A stretch of DNA of 64,000 nucleotides from Aeromicrobium stalagmiti (GCF_013283745.1 NZ_JABSTZ010000001.1:1134406-1198405), one strand, 5' to 3'; counted from the first letter of the stretch, positions 51,322-60,558 are shown. The notes: generated from the sequence alone by a model not told the origin. Numbers and translations: made by a program.

Positions 51322-51330
51322 GAGCGGCCG
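51309..51330. terminator. Hairpin at the end of the flippase-acyltransferase gene
   Basis: Perfect nine-base arms CGGCCGCTC and GAGCGGCCG with loop CTGA; the TGA stop lies in the loop. Placed between convergent genes. Confidence 0.6.
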
Positions 51331-51339
51331 GGAGCGGCA

Positions 51340-52314
51340 TCACTTCTTGAGCGACATCTCCAGCTCGGCGGAGTCGGAGTCGACCATCAGGCGGGCAAGG
51401 TCGAGGGCCGTGGTCTTGGCCTCCCAGCCCAGATGGGTGCGCGCCTTGGTGGCGTCGCCGAGCAGCGCGTCGACCTCGGACGGGCGTTCGTACATGTCGT
51501 TGTGGACGACGTGGTCCTGCCAGTTGAGGCCGGCGTGCGAGAACGCGGCCTCGCAGAACGCGCGCACGCTGTGGCCCTCGCCGGTGGCGAGCACGTAGTC
51601 GTCGGGCTCGTCGGCCTGGAGCATCTGCCACATGCCGACGACGTACTCGGGGGCGTAGCCCCAGTCGCGGGTCGCGTCGAGGTTGCCGAGCTCGAGGGTG
51701 TCGGTGAGACCGGCGCGGATGGCGGCGACACCGCGGGTGATCTTGCGCGTCACGAAGTTCTCGCCGCGGCGGGGGGACTCGTGGTTGAACAGGATGCCGG
51801 ACACGGCGAACAGCCCGTAGGCCTCGCGGTAGTTGATCGTGACCCAGTGGGCCTGCAGCTTGCTGGCGCCGTAGGGAGAGCGGGGGTGGAACGTGGTGTC
51901 CTCGTTCTGCGGCGGCGGGGTCGAGCCGAACATCTCGGACGTCGAGGCCTGGTAGAACTTGCAGCTCATGCCCGAGGCGCGGATCGCCTCCAGCAGGCGC
52001 AGCGTGCCGATGGAGTTGGTCGACGCGGTGTAGTCGGGCATCTCGAACGAGACCTTGACGTGGCTCTGCGCGCCGAGGTTGTAGACCTCGGTGGGCTCGA
52101 TCGACCGGACCAGGTTGACCAGTCCGACGCCGTCGGTGAGGTCGCCGTAGTGCAGGTGCAGCCGGTCGTTGCCGGCGAGGTGGTCGATGCGACTGCGGTT
52201 GAGCGTCGACGACCGTCGGACCAGCCCGTGGACCTCATATCCCTTGTCGAGCAGGAACTCCGTCAGGTAGGACCCGTCCTGGCCGGTGATGCCGGTGATG
52301 AACGCTCTATTCAT
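51340..52314 (-). CDS. gmd: GDP-mannose 4,6-dehydratase
   Basis: 324 residues, extended [14 protein letters not shown] (NADP loop), catalytic STSEMFG and YGASK, and [16 protein letters not shown] are Gmd signatures. The product is GDP-4-keto-6-deoxymannose, precursor of fucose, D-rhamnose and perosamine. No reductase is certain nearby, but a Gmd-like paralogue (57130) and an epimerase homologue (59363) are in the locus. ATG 52314 fits the leaderless promoter. Confidence 0.94.
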   Translation of the reverse strand: MNRAFITGITGQDGSYLTEFLLDKGYEVHGLVRRSSTLNRSRIDHLAGNDRLHLHYGDLTDGVGLVNLVRSIEPTEVYNLGAQSHVKVSFEMPDYTASTNSIGTLRLLEAIRASGMSCKFYQASTSEMFGSTPPPQNEDTTFHPRSPYGASKLQAHWVTINYREAYGLFAVSGILFNHESPRRGENFVTRKITRGVAAIRAGLTDTLELGNLDATRDWGYAPEYVVGMWQMLQADEPDDYVLATGEGHSVRAFCEAAFSHAGLNWQDHVVHNDMYERPSEVDALLGDATKARTHLGWEAKTTALDLARLMVDSDSAELEMSLKK

Positions 52315-52321
52315 GCAGGTC

Positions 52322-52327
52322 AGCCTA
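52322..52327 (-). promoter_or_regulatory. -10 hexamer of gmd, leaderless type
   Basis: TAGGCT on the minus strand, seven bases before the ATG at 52314. Confidence 0.5.
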
Positions 52328-52430
52328 TCGTCCGGGCCGCCGGAGCAGGTGCAGGACGAGGGAGTCGGTGGCATCGATTTGTGTGGGTCGGCAGCCGGCG
52401 TAATGCGCCTCGGCGAGGGTCCTCACTGCG

Positions 52431-52436
52431 TAGAAT
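52431..52436 (+). promoter_or_regulatory. -10 hexamer of the methyltransferase gene at 52444, leaderless type
   Basis: TAGAAT, the best match to TATAAT in the set, seven bases before the ATG. Confidence 0.55.
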
Positions 52437-52443
52437 CCTCCGC

Positions 52444-53451
52444 ATGGACGCTCCCCTCCCGCCAGTCCCGCGGCGCAGCGCGAAGCAGCGCGCCCTGCGC
52501 TTCCTCCCCGCCCCCCTCGTCGAGTCCCTCGACGGTGCCGTGTTCCGGTTCCGGCGCGCACGGGTCCGGCTCGCGCTGTCGGTCTTCGGCGCGCTCGGCT
52601 ACAACGTGGTCAAGAAGAAGGACTACTACTCCACGCTGCCCGTGCTGGGCGAGATCGAGCAGACGCGGGAGCGGTGGGACCGTCCGAGCAGCCTCGTGGG
52701 CGTCGACGCCGACGTCCCCGGCATGCGCAAGCACCTCGCCGAGCTGGCCGGGCGGTGGGAGACCGAGTTCGCCGCGACGACCGGTGACTACCTGACCAAC
52801 ACGCGCCGCGGCTTCGGGCCGGGATACCCGCAGCTCGACGCCCGCACGCTCTACTACTTCCTGCGCGAGCACAAGCCGGCCCGCTACCTCGAGGTCGGCT
52901 CGGGCCTCTCGACCTACTACGCCTCGCTCGCCGCGGCGCAGAACGCGCAGGAGGGCTCGCCGCTGCGCATCAGCTGCATCGAGCCGTATCCCTTCGACGC
53001 CCTCAAGACCCTTCCGGACTTCGAGCTCATCGAGGGCTTCGTCCAGGACGTGCCGCTCGAGCGGTTCGAGGAGCTCGAGGCCGGCGACGTCCTGTTCATC
53101 GACTCGTCCCACGCGCTCAAGATCGACAGCGACGTGGCGTTCTTGTTCCTCGAGGTGCTGCCGCGCATCAAGCCCGGCGTGCTCGTGCACATCCACGACG
53201 TGCACTTCCCGTTCAACGGCCCCTACCCGGCCGACACCTGGCTGTTCGGGGAGCGCTGGCCGGTCTACTGGAACGAGGCGATGGTCGTGCAGATCTTCCT
53301 GAGCTTCAACTCCGCCTACGAGGTGCTGCTGTCCGTCCCGATGATCCGCCACGACGACGAGTCGTCGCTGAGCGAGCAGTTCGGCGACTACGTGCCCGTC
53401 GCCCAGGACCCCAACCCGCCGTCGTCCCTGTGGATCCAGCGGGTGCGCTGA
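52444..53451 (+). CDS. Class I methyltransferase (Methyltransf_24-like)
   Basis: 335 residues with YLEVGSGLSTYYASLAA (SAM loop), ISCIEPYPF, AGDVLFIDSSHALKIDSDV and VLVHIHDVHFPF. These are features of methyltransferases near O-antigen and glycopeptidolipid genes. About 110 N-terminal residues precede the domain and are rich in Arg. One base separates it from the acetyltransferase-like gene that follows. Confidence 0.85.
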   Translation: MDAPLPPVPRRSAKQRALRFLPAPLVESLDGAVFRFRRARVRLALSVFGALGYNVVKKKDYYSTLPVLGEIEQTRERWDRPSSLVGVDADVPGMRKHLAELAGRWETEFAATTGDYLTNTRRGFGPGYPQLDARTLYYFLREHKPARYLEVGSGLSTYYASLAAAQNAQEGSPLRISCIEPYPFDALKTLPDFELIEGFVQDVPLERFEELEAGDVLFIDSSHALKIDSDVAFLFLEVLPRIKPGVLVHIHDVHFPFNGPYPADTWLFGERWPVYWNEAMVVQIFLSFNSAYEVLLSVPMIRHDDESSLSEQFGDYVPVAQDPNPPSSLWIQRVR

Positions 53452-53452
53452 C

Positions 53453-54049
53453 GTGGATCGCCCCGACACCGGCCCTGTCCTGCCGATGCTGACCCTGCTG
53501 CGCGCCGACATCGAGGCGACGACGCACGCCAACTTCCGTGCCCGGTCTCCGCTGCGCTTCTGGGGACGGGCCCTCACCAAGGCGCTCGTCAGCCCCAACG
53601 TGCGGGCCGTCGTCATCTACCGGATGGCGCAGGCCGTGACCAGGAAGGGATATCTGCCCCTCGGCCTGCTGCTGCGGGCGCGCTCGATGCGCACGACGGG
53701 CGCGGAGATCAACCCGCTGGCCTCGATCGGTCCGGGCCTCTACCTCGCGCACTCGGTCGGTGTCGGCATCGGTGCCTACGTCGTGATCGGCTCCAACTGC
53801 CGCATCCACCTCGGGGTCGTCATCGGTCCCCAGACGATGGACCACTCGGGGCCCGAGTACACCGTGATCGGCAACGACGTCTTCATCGGCACGCACGCCG
53901 TCATCGTCGGCGGGGTCACGATCGGCGACGGTGCGGTCATCGGCGCCAACGCGCTGGTCGTCCGCGACGTCGCGCCCTACACCGTGGTCTCGGCGTCGCC
54001 GGCCCGCGTGGTGGGCAGCCGCGAGCCCACCGACACCCACCCGGCCTGA
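53453..54049 (+). CDS. Serine-acetyltransferase-like hexapeptide O-acetyltransferase
   Basis: 198 residues with left-handed beta-helix hexapeptide repeats from about residue 85: INPLASIGPGLYLAHSVGVGIGAYVVIGSNCRIHLGVVIG. It resembles CysE/WcaB-type enzymes that use acetyl-CoA. The CysE-like His in YLAHSVG is present. GTG 53453 directly follows the methyltransferase stop. It is more likely a sugar acetyltransferase than CysE, given its position. Confidence 0.83.
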   Translation: MDRPDTGPVLPMLTLLRADIEATTHANFRARSPLRFWGRALTKALVSPNVRAVVIYRMAQAVTRKGYLPLGLLLRARSMRTTGAEINPLASIGPGLYLAHSVGVGIGAYVVIGSNCRIHLGVVIGPQTMDHSGPEYTVIGNDVFIGTHAVIVGGVTIGDGAVIGANALVVRDVAPYTVVSASPARVVGSREPTDTHPA

Positions 54050-54053
54050 CGGC

Positions 54054-54072
54054 CCGGCGCTCAGCGCGCCGG
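54054..54072. terminator. Hairpin between convergent acetyltransferase and FkbM genes
   Basis: Seven-base arms CCGGCGC and GCGCCGG around a TCAGC loop that contains the FkbM stop codon (minus strand). Confidence 0.5.
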
Positions 54073-54816
54073 ATCGTCCTCGCGCCGCACGAACAGCCCG
54101 TCGACCTGGAGCATGCGGCCGTCGGGGTCGGAGATGCCGGGCTCGAGCTGCTGGATGCGGTAGCCCGCGGTCGCCATCGCGGCCACCAGGTCGTCGAACA
54201 GCCGCTGGCCCGCGTAGAGCTCGACGAACGACAGCTCGAGCTGGATCGCGGCGACCTGGCCGACGAGGTCGCCGGCCCCGCGGAGCACCTCGTCCTCGAA
54301 GCCCTGCGTGTCGATCTTGAGCAGCGTGTGCCGGGGGTCGAGGCCGTGCGCCTCGACGAGGGCGGCGACGGTCGTGACCGGCACCTCCTCGGTCGCGATG
54401 AAGCGTGACTGCGGAGCCGTGGTGAGGTGCGCCTCGGTCATGTCGCGGATCGAGGAGGAGAAGGAGTTCTCCGACACGTTGATCGTCGCGGTGCCCGACT
54501 CGGCCCCGACGGCGGTGTTGAGCGCGGTCCAGTGCTCGTCCTTGGCGGCGCGCTGGCTGAGCTGGGCGAACGCTCCGCTCAAGGGCTCGCAGCTGATGAT
54601 CTGCCCGCCGAAGCCGGCGCTGCGGGTCAGCACGGCGTACTGGCCGACGTTGGCGCCGATGTCGAGGACCGCGCGGACGTCGTGCGACGCCAGGGTGCGC
54701 ACGAGGCGTCCGGCGTAGGACCCGCGGCCGATCTCGAGGTCGGCGCGCTGCAGGGTGCGGCGGATCCAGAGCTTGCCGGTCTCGCGCGCTCGGTTGGTCA
54801 TGGACTGATCGGTCAT
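54061..54816 (-). CDS. FkbM-family methyltransferase (pair A)
   Basis: 251 residues: VLDIGANVGQYAVL (SAM loop), IISCEPLSGAF, LLKIDTQGFEDEVL, IQLELSFVELYAGQ. It is the paralogue of the gene at 44128 (same ordered motifs and a DGLFVR-type end). It is the third gene of a minus-strand run with the GT61 gene and another FkbM upstream. Confidence 0.9.
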   Translation of the reverse strand: MTDQSMTNRARETGKLWIRRTLQRADLEIGRGSYAGRLVRTLASHDVRAVLDIGANVGQYAVLTRSAGFGGQIISCEPLSGAFAQLSQRAAKDEHWTALNTAVGAESGTATINVSENSFSSSIRDMTEAHLTTAPQSRFIATEEVPVTTVAALVEAHGLDPRHTLLKIDTQGFEDEVLRGAGDLVGQVAAIQLELSFVELYAGQRLFDDLVAAMATAGYRIQQLEPGISDPDGRMLQVDGLFVRREDDPAR

Positions 54817-54880
54817 GGGCGCGGAGCCTCCGGGAGGGCGGGAGCACGTCCCGCGACGGGTGGTGGACGAAGAGAAGAGG

Positions 54881-56092
54881 TCATGTGGCCAGCAGCTCCT
54901 CGACGGCTGCGAGGACGGACTGCGGCGACAGGTCGATGTCGTTCTGGACCCGGTTCATGCGGCGCTCCGGGCGGTCCGGCTCGACGGGCTCGGCGACGAG
55001 GTAGCGGTAGACCGAGTCGGGGATGTTGTCGGTGATCGACCAGTAGCCGGGATTGAGGTAGCGCGGTGCGAACAGCTCGAGGACCCGCACCCCCTCGGGC
55101 GCGAAGTTGAGGTTGACCAGGCCCGCGCCGTGCGGCGCCACGACCACCTCGGCGGCGGCGAAGTGGTCGATCTGCTCCTGGACGCTCACGGCGCCGGGAT
55201 CGAACCGGACGAAGCCGAGCCGCTCGAGGTGGGGCAGCAGCTCGGCCTCGCGGACGAGCCGACGCGTCTGGGGCACGTCGCCGCGCGTCACGTAGATGCG
55301 TCGCGGCCGGCCCTGCACGTCGCGCGGGGGCAGCGCGGTGCGCAGCCACGAGGTGATCCACGGCGGGGCGAGGGTCTGCTGGTTGTCGAGGCTGGGGACC
55401 AGGAGTCGCTCCGCGCGCAACGACAGGTGCTTGACGGGCTCGACCAGCTCGATCTGGTCGAGGCCCAGCATCGCGACGAGCTGCTGGTCCCAGCGCGTGC
55501 GATGGCTGATCACGATGCGGTCGGGCCGGACGCCCGGCATCGCCTCCTGCAGCAGGCCCCAGCGGGGCAGCGTGTCCATGATGGAGTGGTAGTAGTTGCG
55601 TCCCGACGCGGGGGAGGCCAGCGAGAGGGTCGTGCCCGCGAGCTGCTGGGGCGCCGGCAGGCGAGGGCGCAGGTAGATCGGGTGCTCGCGCCAGCCGCGG
55701 ATGCCGAAGTAGGGGCTGGTCTGCAGGTCGAGCACTCCGCCCGGGGTGACGGTCGCGGCGTACTCGCCGACGAGGTGGCCGTCGGTGACGTCGAGGACGA
55801 ACCGGGGAGGGACGTCGAGGTCGCGCACCTCGTCCCAGAAGCGCAGACCCGCCGGCCGGCCGGCGGGAACGGGACGTCGCACGTGCGTGGCCGGGCCGCC
55901 GACGTGGACGCGCACCGCGTCGGGCTCGTGCCGGGCGGTCTCGGCCGACGACGGTGACGCCGTCCGGGGCACGGCGCGCGATCCTCCTGCCCCGGTCGCA
56001 CGGGACACGCGTCCGACCTCGCGCGTCGCGGCGCGGTGGGCCCGCTTGGCGGCCGGCCACAGGGGCTGGAGCGCCGGTGGGAGTCGGGTCAT
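54881..56092 (-). CDS. GT61-type glycosyltransferase (DUF563)
   Basis: 403 residues. The C-terminal half has the DUF563/GT61 hallmarks PHGAGLVNLNFAPEG, IYVTRGDV and SGRNYYHSIMDTLPRWGLL. Known GT61 members add xylose, GlcNAc or arabinose. The N-terminal 60 residues are basic and disordered, with no signal peptide. It lies 64 bases upstream of the 54061 FkbM gene in the same orientation and nine bases after the FkbM gene at 56102. Confidence 0.85.
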   Translation of the reverse strand: MTRLPPALQPLWPAAKRAHRAATREVGRVSRATGAGGSRAVPRTASPSSAETARHEPDAVRVHVGGPATHVRRPVPAGRPAGLRFWDEVRDLDVPPRFVLDVTDGHLVGEYAATVTPGGVLDLQTSPYFGIRGWREHPIYLRPRLPAPQQLAGTTLSLASPASGRNYYHSIMDTLPRWGLLQEAMPGVRPDRIVISHRTRWDQQLVAMLGLDQIELVEPVKHLSLRAERLLVPSLDNQQTLAPPWITSWLRTALPPRDVQGRPRRIYVTRGDVPQTRRLVREAELLPHLERLGFVRFDPGAVSVQEQIDHFAAAEVVVAPHGAGLVNLNFAPEGVRVLELFAPRYLNPGYWSITDNIPDSVYRYLVAEPVEPDRPERRMNRVQNDIDLSPQSVLAAVEELLAT

Positions 56093-56101
56093 CGGCGGCG
56101 C

Positions 56102-56896
56102 TCAGGCAGCCGCGGCGCGCGCGAACCAGGCGTTGCCCAGGCCGGGGCGGTCGGCCGGCTCGTTGCGCACGAGGTCGAGCCCCACACCGCCGAGGAACGC
56201 GACCAGGTCGTCGAACGAGTAGCCGTCGACCGGGTGGTACTCCATGACGACCCGCTGGACCGTGGTCCAGTGCGCCGGGTCGCTGGTGAGGATCACGCCG
56301 TACTCGGCGCCCTCGGCATCGCTCTTGATGAGGTCGATCCGGCCGCCGGTCGCTGCATGGATGTCGGCGAAGGTCACGCACGGCACCGACACCGTGGCCC
56401 CGTAGCCGTCGGGGGCGGTCAGGCCGTTGTGGGCGCTGGCGCTGCCGTTGTCGACGAACTCGAGGGCGCCGGCGTGGTCGGACACGGCGCGACGGTGCAC
56501 CACGAGGCGGTCACCGAGGTCGTTGGCCGCGACGTTGCGCTCGAGCCAGGCGGCGGTCGAGGGCGAGGCCTCGTAGGCGTGCACCGTGGCACCCGGCACC
56601 GCCGCGCACACGGCCGTCGAGAAGCTGCCGATGTGGGCGCCGATGTCGACGGCCGTCAGGTCGGGGCGAAGCCCCTCGAGCAGGTCGCCCATTCGGTAGA
56701 CGTCGTCGGCGTTGATCTCGTAGACGGGGAAGCGGGCGCCCGCGATGTTGGGGGCGTACATCGTCAGGCCCGTCTTGGTGCGGAAGGTCATCTCCTTGGA
56801 CCGCACGGTGCTCCAGAGCAGCTCGGTGCCGTTGTCGAAGTGGGTGAACGACTGGCGGATCCGGCGTCCGGCCCGGACGACCCTGCGCACTCTCAT
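56102..56896 (-). CDS. FkbM-family methyltransferase (pair B)
   Basis: 264 residues: AVDIGAHIGSFSTAV (SAM loop), VHAYEASPSTAAWLERNV, IDLIKSDAEGAEYGVIL. Its closest relative here is the partial gene at 63383. ATG 56896 has AGGAACG upstream. The substrate is unknown; the long N-terminal part contains TGLTMYAPNIAGARFPVYEI, shared with the relative. Confidence 0.9.
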   Translation of the reverse strand: MRVRRVVRAGRRIRQSFTHFDNGTELLWSTVRSKEMTFRTKTGLTMYAPNIAGARFPVYEINADDVYRMGDLLEGLRPDLTAVDIGAHIGSFSTAVCAAVPGATVHAYEASPSTAAWLERNVAANDLGDRLVVHRRAVSDHAGALEFVDNGSASAHNGLTAPDGYGATVSVPCVTFADIHAATGGRIDLIKSDAEGAEYGVILTSDPAHWTTVQRVVMEYHPVDGYSFDDLVAFLGGVGLDLVRNEPADRPGLGNAWFARAAAA

Positions 56897-57046
56897 TCCA
56901 CGTTCCTCTCGTCGACGGGCCGGCACGGACGGCTGACCCAGTATGGCATTGATGACCCTCGCGAACCGGTGCTCGGGCGATGTCGTCGGGGCTGATTCAC
57001 GGGGTCCCGGGTCGGCGGATCTGCCACCGACGAGAGGCCCGCTGAG

Positions 57047-57052
57047 TATGCT
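57047..57052 (+). promoter_or_regulatory. Candidate -10 upstream of the second Gmd-like gene
   Basis: TATGCT predicts a start near 57060, just before a 12-codon ORF (57062-57100, reading MLPPARVLRLRL) and 70 bases before the gene at 57130. Confidence 0.4.
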
Positions 57053-57061
57053 GATCCGGCG

Positions 57062-57100
57062 ATGCTGCCGCCCGCCCGGGTCCTGCGGCTGCGACTCTGA
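57062..57100 (+). CDS. Possible 12-residue leader peptide
   Basis: ATG 57062 to TGA 57098-57100 reads MLPPARVLRLRL and sits about nine bases after a TATGCT hexamer. There is no SD, so it could be translated leaderlessly. Thirty bases separate it from the next gene. This is a short frame in GC-rich DNA and could be chance. Confidence 0.2.
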   Translation: MLPPARVLRLRL

Positions 57101-57129
57101 CGACGGATCGACGGACCTGCGAGGTGGCC

Positions 57130-58137
57130 ATGAAGCGTGCGCTCGTGACGGGGCTGGGCGGACAGGACGGCACGCTGCTGGCGCGTCACCTGCGGTCGCT
57201 CGACTACGACGTCGTCGGCACGCTCCGACCGGGCTCGCACCACGACCTCGCGCCCTACCTCGACGCCGTGACGGTGGTCGAGCACGAGCTGGACGACGTG
57301 CCCGCGTTCGCCGCGCTGCTGGACGAGCACGAGCCGCACGAGGTCTACAACCTGGCCGGCATCACGTCGGTCGGCCGAGGCTGGAGCGAGCCGGAGCTGA
57401 CCCGTGCGCTCAACGAGCACGCGGTCGAGGGGATGCTCCGGGCGATGCTGGCCCACGGGGAGCGCACCGGGGCGCCGGTCCGCTTCTTCCAGGCCTCGAC
57501 GTCGGAGGTCTTCGGCCCGGGGGCGGTCAACCCGCAGGACGAGCAGACCCCGCACGCCCCGGCCCATCCCTATGCGGAGTCCAAGAGCCGTGCCCAGCTG
57601 GCGACCGCGGCGGCCCGCGAGCGTCACGGGCTGTTCGCCTGCGCGGGCATCCTCTACAACCACGAGAGCCCCCTGCGCCGCGTCGACGTGGTCACGCGCA
57701 AGGTCACCCGGGCGGCCGCCCGCATCGCGCAGGGGAGCGGGGAGCGTCTGACCCTCGGCAACCTCGACTCGGCCAGGGACTGGGGCGCGGCGACCGACTA
57801 CGTCCGGGCCATGCACGCCGCGCTGCAGCACGACGAGCCCATGGACTACGTGATCGCCACCGGCCGGCTGCACACGATCCGCGAGCTCGTCGAGCTGGCG
57901 TTCGCCGCCGCGGGCCTGGACGATGCGTGGCAGCACGTCGACCAGGACCCGGCTCTGCTCAGGAAGGTCGACGCGCCGGGTCTCTGCGGCGACGCCGGCA
58001 GGGCCCGTGACGTCCTCGGGTGGGAGCCGAGCGTGTCGTTCGAGCAGCTGGTGCGCGACATGGTCGCCGTCGACCTGCTCCGGGTCAGGACCGGGATCGA
58101 GCACGCGCCCGCCCATCTCGAGGGCTCAGCCGGCTGA
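57130..58137 (+). CDS. Gmd-like extended SDR (second GDP-sugar dehydratase)
   Basis: 335 residues, similar in plan to Gmd: TGLGGQDGTLL (NADP loop), STSEVFG, YAESKSRAQL (Tyr/Lys), GNLDSARDWGAATDYV. It is more divergent than the gmd at 51340, so it may use another GDP-sugar or work as its partner. ATG 57130 has AGGTGG five bases upstream; a GTG six bases earlier is possible. The 3' end overlaps the convergent glycosyltransferase gene. Confidence 0.85.
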   Translation: MKRALVTGLGGQDGTLLARHLRSLDYDVVGTLRPGSHHDLAPYLDAVTVVEHELDDVPAFAALLDEHEPHEVYNLAGITSVGRGWSEPELTRALNEHAVEGMLRAMLAHGERTGAPVRFFQASTSEVFGPGAVNPQDEQTPHAPAHPYAESKSRAQLATAAARERHGLFACAGILYNHESPLRRVDVVTRKVTRAAARIAQGSGERLTLGNLDSARDWGAATDYVRAMHAALQHDEPMDYVIATGRLHTIRELVELAFAAAGLDDAWQHVDQDPALLRKVDAPGLCGDAGRARDVLGWEPSVSFEQLVRDMVAVDLLRVRTGIEHAPAHLEGSAG

Positions 58138-59358
58138 ACGGGCGCCGCGGCGGTCGGCCACGGCGTCGCGCAGGATCGTCTCGAACTGACGGGTGACGTC
58201 GGTGACGTCGAACTTCTGCTCGGCGATCTGTCGTGTCCGCAGCCCGATCGAGGTGATCGTGTCGCGGTCGCCCGCCAGCTCGGCCAGCCACTCCGCGGCG
58301 ACCTTGGCGCCGACCGGTGTCGGATCGGCGACGAAGCCGCCGCTGGCGTCGATGTCCTGGGCGGCGGGGTTGTCGGCCGGCATCAGGCCGAGGATCGGTC
58401 GTCCGGCCGCCATGTAGGACAGCACCTTGCTGGGGATGGAGAACTTCGTCGCGTCGGGCTCGAGCAGCGCGACGAGGACGTCGGCGGAGCCGAGCACGTC
58501 GGGCAGGTTCTCGGCCGGCTGGAACGGCAGGACCGTCAGCGGCAGGTTGCGGGTGCGGGCCACCTCGGCGATCTCGTCGGCGGCCTCGCCGACCGAGATC
58601 ACGGCCATCGACGCGTCGATGCCGTTGTCGAGGACGTTCTGCAGCAGGTCGACCAGCAGGTGCGGGTTGTGCTTGCGCCCGATCGTGCCGGCGTAGACGA
58701 GCCGGAGCGAGTCCTCGTCGTCGAACAGCAACGCCGATCGCCGGTTGCTGCGACCGACCGGGAAGACCCGGTCCAGGGGAGCCCAGTTGGGGATGACCGA
58801 CACGCACTGGGCCTTGACCCGCCAGCGCGGGTAGATGGCCTTGAACGCCTCACCGATCGCGACCACGTGGCGGGCGTTGCGCGCGCAGTAGGCCTCCATC
58901 GTGATGAACAGGTGCGTGCCGAGAGCAGCCATCGGACGCGGCAGGCGTCGGCGCAGCTCGTCGGACAGCCCGCTGCTGTAGATGTCCTGGTGCCACATCA
59001 CGTAGGGCAGCTTCGTCCGCCGGGCGTAGCGTGCGAAGAAGTACATCGAGACCAGTGGGAGGTTGCACGCGACGACGGCCTCGGGCCGGTCGGCCTTGAG
59101 CTGCTTGATCCACTCGCGCGCGTACGCCCGCTCGAACCGCAGCCGGGCCAGGGGCGAGTACTTCATGAACGGCAGGTGCAGCGTCAGACCCCGAAACGCC
59201 AAGGTCCGGCTGTCGCCGGGCTGGCGGGTGAGATGTCCCTTGCCGCTGACGTACTGCTCGGAGAAGACGTGGTCGACGTGGTGTCCCTTGGCAGCGAGCT
59301 CACGGGACAGCTCGGCCTGGAAGGGATGTCCAGAGAAGTCGTGGACGATGACCTTCAT
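58126..59358 (-). CDS. Glycosyltransferase, WbuB-like GT4
   Basis: 410 residues, GT-B fold: HDFSGHPFQAELSRELAAKGHHV at the N-terminus, WHQDIYSSGLS, VYAGTIGRKHNPHLLV, KFSIPSKVLSYMAAGRPILGLM. These match WbuB-type enzymes that transfer N-acetyl-fucosamine or similar sugars. It follows the GDP-mannose 3,5-epimerase-like gene by four bases on the same strand. Confidence 0.88.
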   Translation of the reverse strand: MKVIVHDFSGHPFQAELSRELAAKGHHVDHVFSEQYVSGKGHLTRQPGDSRTLAFRGLTLHLPFMKYSPLARLRFERAYAREWIKQLKADRPEAVVACNLPLVSMYFFARYARRTKLPYVMWHQDIYSSGLSDELRRRLPRPMAALGTHLFITMEAYCARNARHVVAIGEAFKAIYPRWRVKAQCVSVIPNWAPLDRVFPVGRSNRRSALLFDDEDSLRLVYAGTIGRKHNPHLLVDLLQNVLDNGIDASMAVISVGEAADEIAEVARTRNLPLTVLPFQPAENLPDVLGSADVLVALLEPDATKFSIPSKVLSYMAAGRPILGLMPADNPAAQDIDASGGFVADPTPVGAKVAAEWLAELAGDRDTITSIGLRTRQIAEQKFDVTDVTRQFETILRDAVADRRGARSAG

Positions 59359-59362
59359 GGAG

Positions 59363-60328
59363 TCAGCCGCGTGCCGCGAGCTGGTCGTAGATCCAGGAGT
59401 AGGTCTTCTCGAGCCCGTCGCGCAGCGAGATCGACGGCTCCCAGCCGTAGATGCTGTGGAAGAGCTCGTTGTCGCTGTTGCGGCCGCGGACGCCCTGCGG
59501 TGCTGACAGGTCGTGGTTCTTGGTGACCGTGATGCCCGAGATCTCCTCGAGGATGCCGATCATCTGGTTGATCGTGACGAGCTCGGCCGAGCCGAGGTTG
59601 ACCGGCTCGACGTTGTCGCCGGCCAGGATCTCCTGGGTGCCGCGGACGCAGTCGTCGATGTACATGAAGCTGCGGCTCTGCTCGCCGTCGCCCCACACCT
59701 CGATCGTGTGGTCGCCGCTGAGCTTGGCCTGGGCGATCTTGCGCGAGAGCGCCGCGGGGGCCTTCTCGCGACCGCCCTCGAACGTGCCCTCGGGGCCATA
59801 GACGTTGTGGTAGCGGGCGATGCGGGTCTTGAGGCCGAAGTCCTCGCGGAAGTGGCGGGCCATCCGCTCGCTGAAGAGCTTCTCCCAGCCGTAGCCGTCC
59901 TCGGGGTCCGCCGGGTAGGCGTCGGACTCCTTGAGGGCCGTGACGTTGGGGTCGGTCTGCTTGTCGCCGGCGTAGACACAGGCCGAGCTGCTGTAGAAGA
60001 AGTGCTCGGTGCCGGCGTCCTTCGCGGCGACCAGCATGTTGGTGCTCGTCAGGACCGAGAGCATGCACTCGGCCTTGTTGTTCTCGATGAACCCCATGCC
60101 GCCCATGTCGGCCGCGAGGTTGTAGATCGTCTCGGTGCCGACGGCGACCTTGTGGGCGTCGCCCATGTCGGCGCAGTCGGCGACGATGTTCTCGGCGTCC
60201 GGGTGGACCTGGTACCACTCGTCCTGGGGCTTGACGTCCACGGCGCGGACGTCCTTGCCCTGCTTGAGGAGGTCGGCGACGAGGTGTCCGCCGATGAAGC
60301 CTCCGCCGCCAGTTACGAGTACGGTCAT
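59363..60328 (-). CDS. GDP-mannose 3,5-epimerase-like protein
   Basis: 321 residues, extended SDR. TGGGGFIGGHL (NAD loop), NLAADMGGMGFIENN, FFYSSSACVYAGDKQ, YGWEKL (Tyr/Lys) and NVYGPEGTFEGGREKAPAAL are the hallmark block of plant GDP-D-mannose 3,5-epimerase, which makes GDP-L-galactose and GDP-L-gulose. Homologues in bacterial polysaccharide loci are known but less studied. The role here is inferred from the conserved block. It is divergent from the Wzz/BY-kinase. Confidence 0.85.
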   Translation of the reverse strand: MTVLVTGGGGFIGGHLVADLLKQGKDVRAVDVKPQDEWYQVHPDAENIVADCADMGDAHKVAVGTETIYNLAADMGGMGFIENNKAECMLSVLTSTNMLVAAKDAGTEHFFYSSSACVYAGDKQTDPNVTALKESDAYPADPEDGYGWEKLFSERMARHFREDFGLKTRIARYHNVYGPEGTFEGGREKAPAALSRKIAQAKLSGDHTIEVWGDGEQSRSFMYIDDCVRGTQEILAGDNVEPVNLGSAELVTINQMIGILEEISGITVTKNHDLSAPQGVRGRNSDNELFHSIYGWEPSISLRDGLEKTYSWIYDQLAARG

Positions 60329-60466
60329 GCGGGTCTGCCTATCTCACGGGATCTGGAGTGGAACATCTGCTCACGTACCTGTGGCGCCGTCGCGAAGACG
60401 GCTGAGCCACACGTTACAACGGGTGACTTCTCCGCGGGTTACGAATTAGATGCCGCTGGTTGTCAC

Positions 60467-60495
60467 GTGGTCGATTCGGTGCGCAGATCGACCAC
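60467..60495. promoter_or_regulatory. Operator-like inverted repeat in the Wzz/BY-kinase promoter
   Basis: Nine-base arms GTGGTCGAT (60467-60475) and ATCGACCAC (60487-60495) with an 11-base spacer. TACACT (60505-60510) is a candidate -10, so the repeat covers its -35 region. Confidence 0.55.
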
Positions 60496-60558
60496 TGACT
60501 CGCATACACTCCCTGTGATACTTGCCGGAGCACTGCCTCCAAGCCATAAGGGGAACCC

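Noticed and set aside
53453..54049. cysE serine acetyltransferase
   Set aside because: It has the hexapeptide fold but lies in a polysaccharide locus without cysK, so a sugar O-acetyltransferase is more likely.
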